NCBI GenBank assembly: GCA_900074885.1
Contig: FJUW01000032.1
Location: 1-64,000, forward strand
DNA length: 64,000 nt
DNA from: Rhynchosporium graminicola
Lineage: Eukaryota > Ascomycota > Leotiomycetes > Helotiales > Ploettnerulaceae
Direction: 5' to 3'
Position 1 is the stretch's first letter. The number at the start of each line of letters is the position of its first letter. The notes below the pieces were generated by a model. That model worked only from the letters and a program-made list of their open reading frames with translations, did not search any database and was not told the DNA's origin. The position numbers and the translations under genes were made by a program. Shown one piece after another: positions 12,654 to 25,123 of the stretch.

Positions 12654-13765
12654 TGTGAACGGTATTCAATGTTGTCCGTCCACTTCCATCAACAAACGGG
12701 CTTTTGAACAAGTCGCGCAATCCCTGGTCGTAGGAGCAAGTTGGAAGGAAGATTTTGGCGATAGGAAGATTTGAGGTAGAGATTAGCAACACGGCAGTGG
12801 TCGTAAAGTAGATATGTCTCGTCGTCGCGCTTGTCATGGGATTGGTCTCAGAAATTGGTCGGAAGCAGTAGTGATGTTTTGGTTGGTGTTCGGCGTAATG
12901 ATCCCGTCCATAACAACAGCAGAGCAACCAATGTGCACTAGCGGCCGTCTTGGCGCACTGGAGAATTCGCGGCCCCATTCGCTCCGCTTTCAGATAGTAA
13001 CCTCATTTATCATTTACCAACTTATCAGATATAGACTATTGGGTGAGTAATATGCCTCGTGTTGTCCTTCTTATTTCCCATTCTACACATGTAATTCTCC
13101 CTTGCATAATTTGAAGTCGAGGATAACTTGCGATAATGGTCTACTAATAACTCAGCTACGACCTATAGACGCCCATCACACAGGTCAAATTACAGGCACG
13201 AAGAGATTCAACGATAGCAAGCGCTATTCTCTCTCATATTCTTCAGTTGCAGGAAACGCGGAAGACATTTATTGGAAGAGGCATCATTTGAAAGCCTTTG
13301 CGCTCCTTTGAAGGAAATGACGCGTCTTCAGATACCTTCTCTTGCATTTGTTACCTGCCGTCCTCCAGGTTAGAGGAATTGCATCGAGTCACGCCACAGG
13401 GCCGATTTGACACAAGTCTTTCAAATGCTCTCAACAAGGAATAGTATTTTTCGAAATCCACTCTGTCGTTTTCGTTCTCTTTCTCATCTCCAGACATTCG
13501 ATACAGTGGAAGTTTTGACCCAAGACTACACGTAAGCATTCTTGTCCTATCTCAGTAACCACTTCGTATGGATGATGACTGTGATCAGGCAGCCAAGAAT
13601 TTGGGATTGATGACGCACAAAGGTACCCGCATAAGATTTCAAGTGAAAGGTCAAATATCATGTGTACTTTCTTCCAGGTTGAAGTTCCCATCTAATGCTC
13701 TCTCTACCATTATCTTACTCGGTTCCCCATTATCTCCCAGGCCTCGTGCACATCTTTCATCAACA
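12654..13765. other. Divergent promoter region between kinesin-8 and the FMN reductase
   Basis: About 1.1 kb separate the kinesin start (12653, minus) from the reductase start (13766, plus), so both promoters should be here. Several pyrimidine-rich stretches precede the reductase start. Open frames on both strands (for example 13102-13311 and 13351-13691) show no family signature. The frame that begins at 13568 and runs into the reductase is an upstream extension without homology-like content. Confidence 0.5.
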
Positions 13766-14401
13766 ATGAATCGAATTCCCCTCTCAACGACCCTCAAAAT
13801 CGGTCTCATCATCTGCTCGACCCGGAGCCCTCGTATTGGTCCAGACATTGCATCATGGATCTACACCTCTATCTCCTCGTCCACAACATCTTCAATAAGC
13901 CTAACCACCATCGACCTACAAGACTTCCCGTTACCAATCTCGCCATGCTCCATGCCAATTCCCGCCAAACAACCACTTCCATTGTCGCCAAACGCTTATG
14001 GCCTAGAATCCGTCAATAAATGGTCTAAACAAATCCAGAAGTACTCCGGGTTCATTTTCGTAACGCCGCAGTACAACTGGTCGTTTCCTGCAGTAATAAA
14101 ATGCGCCATTGATCATTTGTATCATGAATGGTCGGGCAAGCCAGCCTTGATTGTCAGTTATGGAGCACGAGGCGGGGAGAAGGCAAATCGGGCATTGAGA
14201 CAGGTGCTGAATGGGGTTAGGATGAGTGACTGGGAGGCCAATGTTCAGCTGCCAACTAGAGCAGGTGGTGCCGAGAGCTCCGACAGAGGTACGCTTGACG
14301 CAGCGGTGTTGAAGGCGTGGGAGGAACTTTCGAAGAAGGAGGAACTGCTGGCAAGATTGAGGGAATTGGTGGAGCAGGCGAAGACTCGAGCTGCGTTTTG
14401 A
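13766..14401 (+). CDS. NADPH-dependent FMN reductase (flavodoxin-like fold)
   Basis: A single exon of 211 residues. The family reduces FMN or quinones with NAD(P)H, in the cytosol. Residues 11-25 show the beta-strand and phosphate-binding loop IGLIICSTRSPRIG (STRxxRxG type). Residues 98-112 carry TPQYNWSFPAVIK, the conserved flavin-contacting segment, followed by HLYHEW and the SYGARGG turn (131-137). The length fits the family (about 190-210). An in-frame ATG exists upstream at 13568, but the extra 66 residues lack any family match. The start MNRIPLS at 13766, close before the first beta strand, is preferred. Confidence 0.9.
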   Translation: MNRIPLSTTLKIGLIICSTRSPRIGPDIASWIYTSISSSTTSSISLTTIDLQDFPLPISPCSMPIPAKQPLPLSPNAYGLESVNKWSKQIQKYSGFIFVTPQYNWSFPAVIKCAIDHLYHEWSGKPALIVSYGARGGEKANRALRQVLNGVRMSDWEANVQLPTRAGGAESSDRGTLDAAVLKAWEELSKKEELLARLRELVEQAKTRAAF

Positions 14402-15092
14402 GGGATCGTCATGTCCTTAAGATAGAGACATCGCTCGGCACTACTAATGGAAAAGGCCCCGAGTTGTTCATTGTCTTCAATCTTGTAATGCAGAGTAGAT
14501 GATTCAGGTTGTGATAACAGATTGTGACTTCTACATTCCATAGTAACCAGAAGACTTCTATTCTATGATTACTTACCATGAGTTGCTCTCTCTTGTTGTA
14601 CTGTTACAACATCGGGAGTTCGGAGCGAGTCTTAATTGACGTCCCAGCTAAGCGACATCCTTGGCTAAGGTACCACCTTGCTACATTGCGGCCGGCTCTC
14701 TATTTAAAATGCACTCACTCATAGGTACTTTATGTGACATTAAGGTCAATTTATCGTCTGCTTATCCGTGGAAGAAATCTGTATTCTTCTTGCGAGCACA
14801 TATTTTCTACTTTGGTACTCGACCAAGAGAACATATTCACGTCTCGCACGAACATCGCACCTTCCTTCCTTCTCGTCCTTTTCCAGAACAACGTCTCTGC
14901 CTCCGATTTTACCTCTGATCAGATGTCAGATTTCAGAATCAGTACCAACATCACATTTATCATCAAGATCATTCGTTAACAGCTCTTTGTCAGATACGAT
15001 CTATTGATTCACGCTCGCTTCCAACATCCATATCTGAGCTCTTCCCAACCCGATAAAAGTTCTAATTCACGCTCATTAACTCCGAGATAGCC
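14402..15092. other. Intergenic, promoter of the F-box-like gene
   Basis: This stretch follows the reductase stop and precedes the gene starting at 15093. It contains CT-rich tracts in the last 250 bases, common in fungal promoters. The short frames at 14661-15007 overlap each other in three phases and look like chance. Confidence 0.5.
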
Positions 15093-16180
15093 ATGGCTGA
15101 CACTCAATCGGATATCATCCTTCGGTCTACTCTTCCATTTGCTCAGTCTCAGTCTCAACCTCAACTTTCACAGCCTGCACTATCTTCTCCGCTTCCTCAG
15201 CACGATGAAAGAGAATCGCCGTCCAGCTTCAATTCAAACCCCCAGAGTCGCGAAGTTCCAACACCAAAGCAAGATTACCAAAATACGCAGGCCGTTCCAC
15301 CACTCCACACTCTCTATGAAGCCGAGGAAATACTATTACCATACGATCAGCCCTCCTTGTACGGAACACCCGTCCTCCCTCAACCTCTTCACCTACCAGC
15401 ATACCAAGGTCTGAATTCCACCGACTCACTAAGCAATCTCCCGTACTCACTCCTCCTGTTGATAATGAATAAACTACCCGCCGAATCCCGTGCAATCCTG
15501 GGAATCACCACAAAGCGTCTTTACGAACGTCTCGGACCCATATTTCCGAGTCAGAGTTTATGCTTGGTCACTTTCCCTGTGGGAACTCCGTTTCGGGATC
15601 TGTTCAGAGAAAGTAAAAGGTGCGTGATGGCGAAGCTCCTTTCGTTTTAACTTTTTGTGGCTTTCTTGATCCATGTCTCATACTATACGCAGCAAGATTT
15701 GCTAATTTTCTATACAGGAGAATTAGGGAGTTCATCAGGCTCATTGCACGAGATATACATGACGGTCGGCAGGCTTGTGGGAGACATCTTGTGATTCATG
15801 GAATATCGACTATTGCTGATGATGCTGACACTACACATGATATCGTATCGCGAGCTCATGAGATTCAAGCTCCCGCCGTGCATGAATCGGCTACTCAGGG
15901 TAGTAATCCACAGCCTTCAACGGACCAAGACCTGAGTCTCATCGACGAAGATCTCATTCAACTACATTTCGACGATCCACAATCTTCCTCGACTTCGCAT
16001 CCACTAAACGATGCCAGGCCACCTTCAAAGCCAACGAACAGTTCTCAAGCCCTCATAAGAATCAATACCCAGCAGTGGACGCCACTAACGAACTCGAATG
16101 CAGAAATACGGAAAAGGATTTCATTGCAATTCGAGAGACTGCGAGGCGATTCTGCCTTTGAAGGCGAGAGTGCTTTATAG
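15093..16180 (+). CDS. Hypothetical protein with an F-box-like segment
   Basis: Two exons, 15093-15619 and 15718-16180, encode 329 residues. The 98-base intron has donor GTGCGT and acceptor TATACAG. The first 100 residues are rich in Q, S and P (low complexity). At about residues 112-150 the segment SLSNLPYSLLLLIMNKLP followed by SRAILGITTKRLYERLG has the spacing of a fungal F-box (L-P-x-x-L-L-x-x-I-x-x-x-L-P, then a helix with a leucine run). Such proteins usually link substrates to SCF ubiquitin ligase, but the match is by pattern only. The C-terminal part after the intron is acidic and unrecognised. Confidence 0.65.
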
Positions 16181-17262
16181 CAAAGCAGCCTCAACATGAT
16201 TGAGAAGATGGAGAAGAACTCATAAGAAGCAAATCTTGAGTAGCACATGTCTGGTGTAATTAGAGAAGTAGTAGCGTAGCGTCTGGTGTCATCACCTAGT
16301 ATAGCCAGCCACATTGTGTCATAGTAACACAGTCAAACAGATTCAAGAGCATTACTTCAAACCTCGAATATTCATAAACACCGTCACGGAATCCGTATCT
16401 ACTCTTCACCATCTCTATTTTCACAACCAGCAAAAGAAGTAGCTGATTCTAGCGAAGCTGATGTTACCTTGATATCGCGAGAAGTCCACGGCCTGGCTGG
16501 CCGCCGATCCATTCACCCACAATTCTCCATCATCAACAAGTCTACCAGTTCAACTCACCTCCAACCTTGTTAGCTTCTCTGGTGCTCCATACACCGGTCA
16601 AGCATTAATCACAGCCAGCCATAAAGTGTCGCGAAAAAAGCGTTCTTGAGAAGGACAAAGCCAATTCAAGCTCCATTGTTAGCAAGAACTCTCGCTCCAT
16701 TGCCGAAAGCTTCTCCCCGAGCTACTTCCGGATCGATTACGTAGCGCACACACAAGATAAACCTATCTACACCACAGATTCGGTTTGTCTACACTACCCA
16801 TCAGCAAGTCAATCTGAGCCCTGAACCTCTCTTAGCGTGCCACTGCCTTGTGTCAGGACGGAAGTCATCACGAAAGAAAGAAGGATATAATGAGCGATTT
16901 TGACGATTCTCAATTCTAGATAAGGAGCGTAATTAAGTTTATACATTTCACATTACAATATCTTCATTCCACCTCCCTTGCTTGTCAATACCCTTTCCCT
17001 CCCTTTCTTCTTTGAAAATCATTAGTACTTACCATAGGACGTCGTCCATTCCAATACCATCATACACAACATTGGTTCACTACCCAATGATGTATCGTTT
17101 CCTACACACAAGTCAAATACGTCTAACATCGTTTAATGAAGTCTCGGGTATCTCGTACTCCATCAAACGCCGAACCTGACCAGATCAGACCCGTAACCAA
17201 ACATAATAGAACATAACAAAAGAAATTGAAACTGAATCAACGGTATGTGCAAAGCAAAGCAG
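16181..17262. other. Convergent intergenic region
   Basis: About 1.1 kb between the stop of the F-box-like gene and the stop of the Zn2Cys6 regulator. It should hold both 3' ends. Nothing else was recognised. Confidence 0.5.
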
Positions 17263-20260
17263 TTATCCCGCTCCAGGACCTGGATCTCTGCCCATGCCAC
17301 CTACAGAACCCTGACCCATCCCACTAGCAGAAAATGGATAAAGGCCCGCCTGAGGTGGCCATACAGGAAGTTCCCCAGTTAAATGTCCATTAATTTGTAA
17401 CTGGCCGAATGCCACGTCCCCCTTCACAGATACCATATCAGGCATACCTGATTGCACACCAACACCATTATCAACAATCGGAAGGTCGTTCACACGTCCA
17501 CTAAGCGACACTAGGGTACTAGCGCTGTAGCGATCTTGAGGCGCAAAATTTCCAGCTAAGTTGTGCGTGAATTGTTGCCATTGTTGTTTCCCGGGAACGG
17601 GCTGCCAGTGGCTGACTCCATTTGTTTGGATTTGGGAGGCTGCCAGGGCGAAATCTGTAAGGGGTGCGGCGTCGTCGGAATAGTTGGTATAGCTGCGTAC
17701 GCTCTCACGAGGGGTATATGTGATAGTGGGAGGTGGTTCGGAGTATGGTGAGTATTGTGTTGGAGTGTATGCTGTTGAGTGATGATCCATCTGCCCTTGG
17801 GAGTAATCCGTATTGACTTGACTGTGAAGTTGATGGTTAGATTCGAGAGCGGCGTTTGTAATATTATCATAACCCATCCCAGAATCAGTCTTTCGGGGTG
17901 GAACTTTCACTTCAGGAGGACTGCTGCTTTGAAGGTAAGCCGTGCTAGAAGCGGCAACTCTGCTAGGACCGTGTGCTGGGGGTTGCTCTTGAAAAGGACG
18001 GCGATATTCCGGAGCAGGATTTGGTAATGCGGTGTACGCTTCCGAGTTACATCGTTGAGAGGCCGTCGATTGACCAATAGGATTGCTGTTCTGATGGTAC
18101 GTCATAGCAGGACGAGTTACTCTTGCTTCCAGCATTCCCAATGTTCCCACAATAACAGAGTGAACAGCTGTCTTTAAGCTATCGCCAGATCCTGTTATTC
18201 GTCAGCGAAGAATCAAATCCGAACAATATAACTTACCGAGCAGGCGTCCGACATCTCCCATGACAGCTAACCACTTGTGCATATCTGTTTTCAACACGTT
18301 GATCTCACTTTGTGTGGCAGCTTTCTTATCATGGGTGGCAAAAAGTGTAGTAGTGATGGCCATCACATACACTGCAGCATTATACCAAGTCGTGTCAAGA
18401 CCGTTGAGATCCCGCAGCTCGAGAACGACATTCAACATCTCAGAAGCACAATCGGCACAAGCTCGCATACTTTCAGCTTTAAACGCTTTATCATCCGTCA
18501 TTTCCACCGAGGGGTGTCGAAGTAACAGGCGGAGCTCTAGAACCCACATATCTGCGTATAGCGCAGAAATGCGTAGCTCCGAGGATGTGCCTTTTGGCTG
18601 ATTCTGACTCTGAAGTTGGGTTGGCAGTTCCTGTTTCCAAGCATTAATCTTGGTCTCTAGAGATTCGACGGTAGTAACATAATTCTCCGGACTTCGCTTG
18701 ACAGCATATATGGTAGTGTAGAGTTCGAGAAAGAGTGGTATCATTCGCATAGCCGCCAAGCCAATTGCATGTTTACAGACTCCAGGGGTGGATGATGTGT
18801 CGAGCCCGGCTTCCGTGAGTAGCTCGTCATCCATTGCCTCCGGAAAGTCGACATCGATGTCCTCTAACCTTAGCATCATCGGCCGGCCAAGCTTTCCTGC
18901 GATAGTAACATGAACAGTCATGAGTGTCCAAAAGGTCCTCTTCCGCATTTCGATGTCCAGATAATTTGGCTTCCCTTCAGTGACCCATGTTTTTGCCGAT
19001 CGATGAAGACCAAGCTCGATTGCCAGTGTCATTGTATTCTGAGTCAGATACCAACTAGCGCCGGGCTTGGGAAAGTTCCGCAAGTGAAGACAGATCAAGG
19101 CCATGGCTTGAACATCGTCAAATGTCTTACTGCAGCAAAGTTCAAAGAACATGCTGAGAGAATAATGATAGTGCACATTTGATTGATGATTCAGATCACT
19201 CTTCATTGCTGGGTCAAGATCGTTCCGAATGCAGAAATGAAAAATCATGATGGCAAATACCATGTGGACCATGACACTTTCTGCAATGGTGGGGGTGTAC
19301 GTAGGATCATAAGATCGCGCCAGCTACAAAGATCAGCTACATGCACAGATTATTTAATGGGACTTACCAGTGCCATAAATGTAGGTGAGTGGAGAAGAGG
19401 TGCATATGCGTTAAGATGCCGGAAGTACATTTTTGCATACTCGAATCCAATATGTCGTTCAGGTAACCTCGGCTTTGCCAGCTTAGGATTGATATTGAAC
19501 ATTGTTTGAAGAAATGACTGGTAGGATTTATTGTAAAACTCGGGGTTAAATCGGGAATCTGTTGGCTCGTCCATATCCCCAGATATAAAATCCGCGATGT
19601 CAATCTCCATGCCGAGTATGGTCAAGGCTGTGCCCTTGATAGCGCTCAAATTCGAATTGCCTGCAGATACTCCGAGATAGTTTGATCCGCAAGTCCCTGT
19701 TCGGATGGTCAACAACGACTGATGTGGATCCGTCTCTTGCTGTGGAGGGCTGCCATTCGAACTCTGGGCTGGCAACGAAGGAGTACGTTGTTGCTGAATT
19801 TCGCTGCCAATTCGACCATGACCACGCGAGGGCTTTATATTTTCACCATCTTGCAGTACTTGATCTTCCAGCTCCTGGCAGCGCCGCTTGAGGTATTCGA
19901 TTTCTTCCTTCAATTGGTCCACATAGCCCCTAGGTTCCGTTTCTCCCGTATTTCTATTCGTGACATTACATTCCGAGTCGATCTGCTTGCAGTTTATACA
20001 TTTTCCTGGCGCTGCATCGCATTTGATCTTGCGCATCTGCCAATTGGTCAGTACTGAATATGGATAACAATGGCAAGACTCACCTTGCATCTGTCGCACG
20101 CCTGTCCAGCCCTTCTCGAGTTCTTCAGTTTCTGCTTCACCGCAGTGGAATACTTCTCGGGATCCTCCGACCTGGCATATTTGTTGGCCTTGCCAGTCCC
20201 ATTGGCATGACCATCCGAATATCCATTGCCCTCATCCTGAGAAGGACGTTTCTGGGTCAT
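17263..20260 (-). CDS. Zn2Cys6 binuclear cluster transcription factor with fungal_trans domain
   Basis: Four exons, 20260-20084, 20036-19368, 19323-18237 and 18191-17263, give 953 residues. The introns of 44-47 bases have GTGAG or GTAAGT donors. The DNA-binding cluster has cysteines at 55, 58, 65, 72, 75 and 82 (CX2CX6CX6CX2CX6C) and is split by the first intron directly after ACDRCK. RGYVDQLKEEIEYLKRR follows as a linker and coiled-coil dimerisation element. The middle of the protein contains the fungal-specific regulatory domain, with RKRTFWTLMTVHVTIAGKLG and RPMMLRLEDIDVDFPE (about residues 390-430). The C-terminal 250 residues are Q/S/P-rich, a likely activation region. The target genes cannot be told from sequence. 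No metabolic cluster flanks it. The upstream 2 kb hold no intact gene. Confidence 0.92.
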
Positions 20261-20809
20261 AATGTTTTCTGGGCATAGGATGCCCCGGCATAAGCCTTGA
20301 ATGTATGGCTGGAAGAAGCCGGTCGGTATTCCAGACCTCGGAGTTGACTTTCGAAAGGGGACAATGCTCCGTGATCACCAACGGCATGCGACAGGGTTGT
20401 ATGCCCGGGCAGTGGGTAGGTGGGCAATTGGTCGCGCAATTGGGGCGTCTGAAATACAATTGACTGACTGGAACAGCGAATATATGATTGACCTGATTGT
20501 TGTTCTTGTTGGACTCGAGCACCTGAGCCCTTTGGCGCCGCAGGTTCCTCCAAGTGCACCTTTCCTTACCTGTGCAAGAGCTAGTTCGAATTAGGGTTAG
20601 GCGCCGAGATAATCATTTTTTATTTACACCTCCGCAGGTACACCCTGACCCTGCCTTACCTTGGGTTGGAGGGGTCGATAACATCAGATGAACTTGAGAT
20701 CGACTTATTTACGACACGCACGACACACGACACATAGGATACGACACGACGACATGCACCAAACAACGTCGGGGACCGGCAGTTTCTTTATAGTATTTGT
20801 AATTTCGAA
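20261..20809. other. Upstream region of the Zn2Cys6 regulator
   Basis: This is the promoter side of the minus-strand regulator. Short frames on both strands overlap and show no family content. A run of ACGACAC-type repeats (CACGACACACGACACATAGG and neighbours) lies at about 20715-20750. Confidence 0.45.
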
Positions 20810-21666
20810 TTAGAAAAGGGAGCCATCCATATCGCGCCTAATGGCGGAATACTTCTGCCCCTCAGATTGAAGAGCAGGCAGGACTTTGGCGGCTACTTCA
20901 ATTACCAGCGTTATTATCTCGGTCTCGGCACATCTTGTGGAGAGTCTCACAATTCTAATGTGTTGATTTCTGTCTGAATCACGAAGTAGTAAGGTCCTAA
21001 GTACGTTTTTCTTGAGCATGGATATGAATAACCACTGGTCCGTTGCGTGTGGTCCAAGGAGATGAATACCATCACTTCCACCGTCTTGACTTAGTCTAAT
21101 TCTCATACTCATCAAGACTTTCCATAACATGACTCCTCAGAGCGCAGATACTCTAACAGATATTTCTCCCAGTACGCACTCCTTTTCAATTCAAAGATAT
21201 CAGGCGTGCTACCTCCTCAACCCCTCTACTCCTTCATTAGCACAACAGTCCAGGAGAACATAGACTGTAAAGTCATCGCCAATCTGGAGAGAGGGGATTA
21301 GGAGAACATATCTTCATCGACCACATGAGCGATGGCCTTCAGCACTTCAGATGTTGACTGGGGAGTGATGACAGAGGAAACGTCACCCGTGACTAAGTTA
21401 TGGAACTGGATCGCCTGGCTTCCATTGGAGGCTTCAAATTGCTTAAATACTATAGGATATCTGACTGGCAGAGAATCCCAAAGAAGCCAGCTCTACACTT
21501 CACTTCTTGCAATGCCATCACTACCTGGACGACTTCTAACGTGCCACGAACTAGCTAATCCAGCGACGTAGTACTTTTCATCCTCCCAGGTTGAAAACTC
21601 CTCGATTTTAGCCTTTTCTTGATACTGATACTCGGAACATTGTGTATTATAAGTAGGAGCTAGCCA
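20810..21666 (-). pseudogene. Decayed protein-coding gene, product not recognised
   Basis: On the minus strand, 21666-21298 reads as one frame of about 122 codons with a protein-like composition (segments such as WEDEKYYVAGLASSW and VFKQFEASNGSQAIQFHNLV). It is broken only by a TAG at 21493-21495 and ends in TAA at 21298-21300. The frame then shifts. A second coding-like stretch begins near 21300 (IGDDFTVYVLLDCC), passes a TAG and several TGA codons, and runs open from about 21130 to its stop at 20810 (SDGIHLLGPHATDQWLFISM). Most of the stops can be explained by C-to-T or G-to-A changes of CAG, CGA or TGG. I read this as the C-terminal part of one dead gene. The family is not identified. Confidence 0.45.
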
Positions 21667-22275
21667 ACCCCAAGATCAAAACAAGCTTTATTATAGCGAC
21701 TCTAATCCTTACCATAGACATACAAGCTTTATGATCTATATTTTTGCTCGAAAAGTATAGCAACAGGTTCAACCGAGCTGAGTAAATATCTCCGTGAAAT
21801 CCTATCAGCGCTCCTTAGGTGGTAGTGTCTAAACCGTAGCACAGACCTCCACCGGCACGATAATTAGCTGTTTTCTGTCATGACTACATACATTCCGGCA
21901 GTGAAATAAGCTCCGATTTGGCTCCGGTAGTCAAATCGGCTTGGCTTCGCTGATGTAGCCAGGCGACCAAACCCGTGAGCCTCACCAACCCTTTCTTTGA
22001 CTACCTAGGTACCTATAGGTGCACGCTAAAGTCGTGGAAAAACATCAGACGAAACCGAACTAGGCAAGTAACCTTCAACCATAACCCGCGAATTCTTAGT
22101 CTGTCTCAAAAGACCCCGAAGTCCACTCGATACTCAGTTGCCCAAGGAGACTCACAATCTAGAAAGGTTGGAGTCCGATGCCAGGGTCCCCAATCGACTT
22201 CACCGACCGGGTTGTCTCCTCCTAAGCACCACGAACAGACCTACACCTCATCTAAGTCAAGCCCTCAGAGCAAAC
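21667..22275. other. Intergenic, promoter of CGI121
   Basis: Nothing is recognised in 21667-21974. A frame from 21975 runs into the CGI121 first exon in another phase and is probably a shadow, since the CGI121 exons account for the coding signal there. Confidence 0.4.
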
Positions 22276-23383
22276 ATGTCTCTACCTCACCTCCAGACCC
22301 TCCATTTGGAGCATCTCCCACCAGCCTACGATCTCCACATCGCGCTCTACCACCATGTAACCAACGCCTCGTTTCTACACCAGCAGCTGCTAGCAGGGAA
22401 CACAGATTTCGAATATGCGATGATAGACGCTACTGTAGTAAGCTTCACCTCTTCCTGCTTCAACCCGCCGTTCTCTGCACAGGCACTGCTCTACGTTCTG
22501 CATCACTTGTCGTGTTTACCCCGCCGAAAAAACTGGAGGGGTAAATCACGTGATATTGAAATGAAAGCACTTCATGCATGCAATTCGAATGATGAGGAAG
22601 GAAGGAAAAGAGTATTGGGATTGAGACTGATATCCAATGAATAGATCCTCTCCAAAACACACGTACTAGCAGCAGCGTATCGCGCGGTCAACGATCTCTT
22701 GGAAAATAAGTTGAGGAGCCGCAATATACATTCCGAGATCGTATTTTCGCTTTCTCCGAACCAGAACGTGGGTATACTTTTGTTTACGCTGCCTTGTACT
22801 CATGTTCTCGTTTAGCATTTTCGGTTGGCTGGATATATGATTACATCCGGGTTTTTGAGGAAGGTAGATGAAGGAGCAGAGATGGGATGTGTTGTATTCG
22901 CAGTCTTACATCACTATCAGATCCACTTCTATCCATTCCTTTGTCTCTTTCGCTGCTTCCTTGATCCTAGCCGCAGACTCATTTCCAAGAAATACAGACT
23001 GACACCTCTTCAAGATCGCACAATCCTTCCGGCTCTTCGGCATAACACCGACCACAACCTCCCTCCTAATCCTCAAGCTCTCAACCCCCACCGCACCTTA
23101 CCTCTCATCCAGCGTACAAGCCCATCTCTCCTCCTCGGTAGAAGGCGAGAACGTACCTTTTACAGATGAAGTTCTAGCTCAAGGATGTGATGAGAAGAAG
23201 GTCCGGAAGGTGTATAAGCTTGGTGCTTTGGCTGGGTCTGGGAAAGTGGGCGGAGGGAAGAAGGGGAACGTGGTTGTGAATGGAGAGAAGGGCGGTGTTG
23301 AAGGTGGCATGGTCGGCAGCGAGAGGAGGGAGCTGGAGGTCAGTGTTTTGGGAGCTATGGTGTTGAGGAGTGTGACGGGTTAA
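22276..23383 (+). CDS. CGI121: EKC/KEOPS complex subunit CGI121
   Basis: Three exons, 22276-22437, 22645-22767 and 23015-23383, all joined in phase 0, give 217 residues. CGI121 binds the Bud32 kinase in the KEOPS complex, which makes the t6A modification of tRNA and also influences telomeres. Exon 1 ends [13 protein letters not shown]. Exon 2 gives [19 protein letters not shown] and [14 protein letters not shown]. Exon 3 starts [20 protein letters not shown]. This is the expected order for the family: FEYAFIDA, then the ALAA-type helix, then SPNNNIxxAFRxFG. The introns are long for this window (207 and 247 bases) and have donors GTAAGC and GTGGGT. A glycine- and lysine-rich insertion ([10 protein letters not shown]) lies near the C-terminus. 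No single long frame covers the gene, so it is easy to miss. Confidence 0.92.
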
Positions 23384-23958
23384 AGTAGGAGGGCAGCAAT
23401 CGGAAAAGCGGATGGGCGTCTGAGCTAGAATAAAGATACATAAGCGAATGTGCTGAACCTTCAAAGATAAATGGGTGATACACATGGAGGTGCACTTCAG
23501 CTTGCCGTAATTCGCTCTGGGTAGGAAGCAGCCTCAGGAAACTCGGATTAAAGTCATCATCTCATGAGACTATCACTGAAGTAAATTCTTGAAAGTCTGA
23601 AATCCTTGGGTCACACGTACATCTCAACTCAATTGTCCCTCGCGTGATGGTTTATTTGTTGTCTGCTTGCTTTTATTCATGTTCTATCTCCGTGTAGTCT
23701 CTCCAGAATCCCTTGAGGTAGGAAGGAAGCAAGTGCGTCTTCCGCCAACTCCAACTTGTTTGACCCTGCTTTTACCTTGACAAAACTTCCTCGGGAAAGT
23801 GGTGGAGAATTTTCTCAGCAAACGAAATTACTTTATTGGCTAAATGGAAGGCTGGTCAGCAATGTCTTGGGATCAACAAGAGGGTTCGAAAAGTCTCGAT
23901 GGGGCAGACCTGGCAGGCTCTGACACGCACAAGCAATTTCCACAGGTGTAAGTGACCT
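23384..23958. other. Convergent intergenic region
   Basis: Between the CGI121 stop and the 3' end of the minus-strand BTB relic. Nothing recognisable. Confidence 0.45.
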
Positions 23959-25123
23959 TCAGCCTCTGGAGAGAAACCTTTTGATCCAATCGAGTGCATT
24001 CGTGTCCCAAGGATAGTCGCTATCGTCTTCCATCGTGCTCCATAAGAAGTGATCACGATTCGCTCCACATCCAGACACACGGTGAATCCCCCAGCAGAAC
24101 TTCAGCTCGTTGACCATCATACGGCTCAACTCATCCTGAAGATGATTTATAGGGTGGTCTATGGGACCCTCGACCTCGCAAATGCCTCGAAAGAGTCTGG
24201 GGGACATTGCTTGGCTTGGCGAAGCAGATTTCATCATCTTTCCCTCAAGTTGTATGCCACGCTTCAACTCATTGCAAGGGAAATCGAGAAAAGAGGGTTA
24301 TTGCTGATAGTCGTCTAGGACTAGGATAATTGTTTGTTCAAGGGCACCAAATGCACGAGAGCGGAGTTTGTGGTGGGGCATCAATATTTTCTTGAGCTCT
24401 TGATCGTCCCAATCGAAGAACACCGGTCGACTAAAAGGTCCCAGTGAAAACATGAGAACGTCGTGGAAGAGATTTTTATGTCTGAACTCAATGGAAAGCT
24501 GCAGTAGCTTCTTTCTGGTTTGCCAAAGTTGCTTCATAGTCCAATCTTGAGCAAGAGCTAAAGGTCCATCCAGAGTTCCAGATACTAGAGGTAGGCACAT
24601 GTAGAATCGAGCCAGATTTGTGATTGTGAAAAGCTCGGCGGCATTCGATATTGCATATGGCAAAGTGTACATAGCGTTCAGGATTTTCTTGAATGCAGTG
24701 GCTTGTTCGTGCTTTTCAGAGCTCGGTTTGTTCCACTGCGAAAGACTGAGCTTACCAGCCTGTAACCGTGATCATTATCATTAGCGAAATTATTTTAATT
24801 TGACGACAAAGATGCCTATATTCGGGGACGAAGGAAAACAAGGACTCAATTCTTAATGCACTTACTTTGGGTCCGCCATTTACGAGCTGCCAGTCATTTC
24901 CTCCCTCTACAATCTTGGTGACCCACTCATACTTGAAATCTCCTTGATTCATTTCAGTAGCCTTGTCCGCTGAGTCGAGAAATTTAGAGAAGTACTACGA
25001 GTGCAACTTGAGGATGATGGAATGAACGTGGAAGGTTGTATCGAAGACGCGTAGACGGGTGTCGACTTCCATCCCACGGGCCCAAAAGACGACAGGTGGA
25101 AGCTCGGAATTCCGAGAATCCAT
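23959..25123 (-). pseudogene. BTB/POZ-domain gene, copy 1, broken by two nonsense codons
   Basis: Read on the minus strand from the ATG at 25123. Exon 1 (25123-24866) and exon 2 (24759-23959) are joined over a 106-base intron with donor GTAAGT. The BTB core is plain: LRVFDTTFHVHSIILKLHS, then FSKFLDSADK and FKYEWVTKI. The frame meets a TAG at 24995-24997, where paralogue 2 has a glutamine codon (SQYFETFL). It then stays open to a TAA at 24298-24300, beyond which the same frame continues to the end at 23959 with the family C-terminus (DSDYPWDTNALDW). Both stops are explained by single C-to-T changes of CAG or CAA. Fungal BTB proteins of this type are often Cul3-linked adaptors, but none is characterised here. 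A functional truncated protein is unlikely. Confidence 0.75.
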
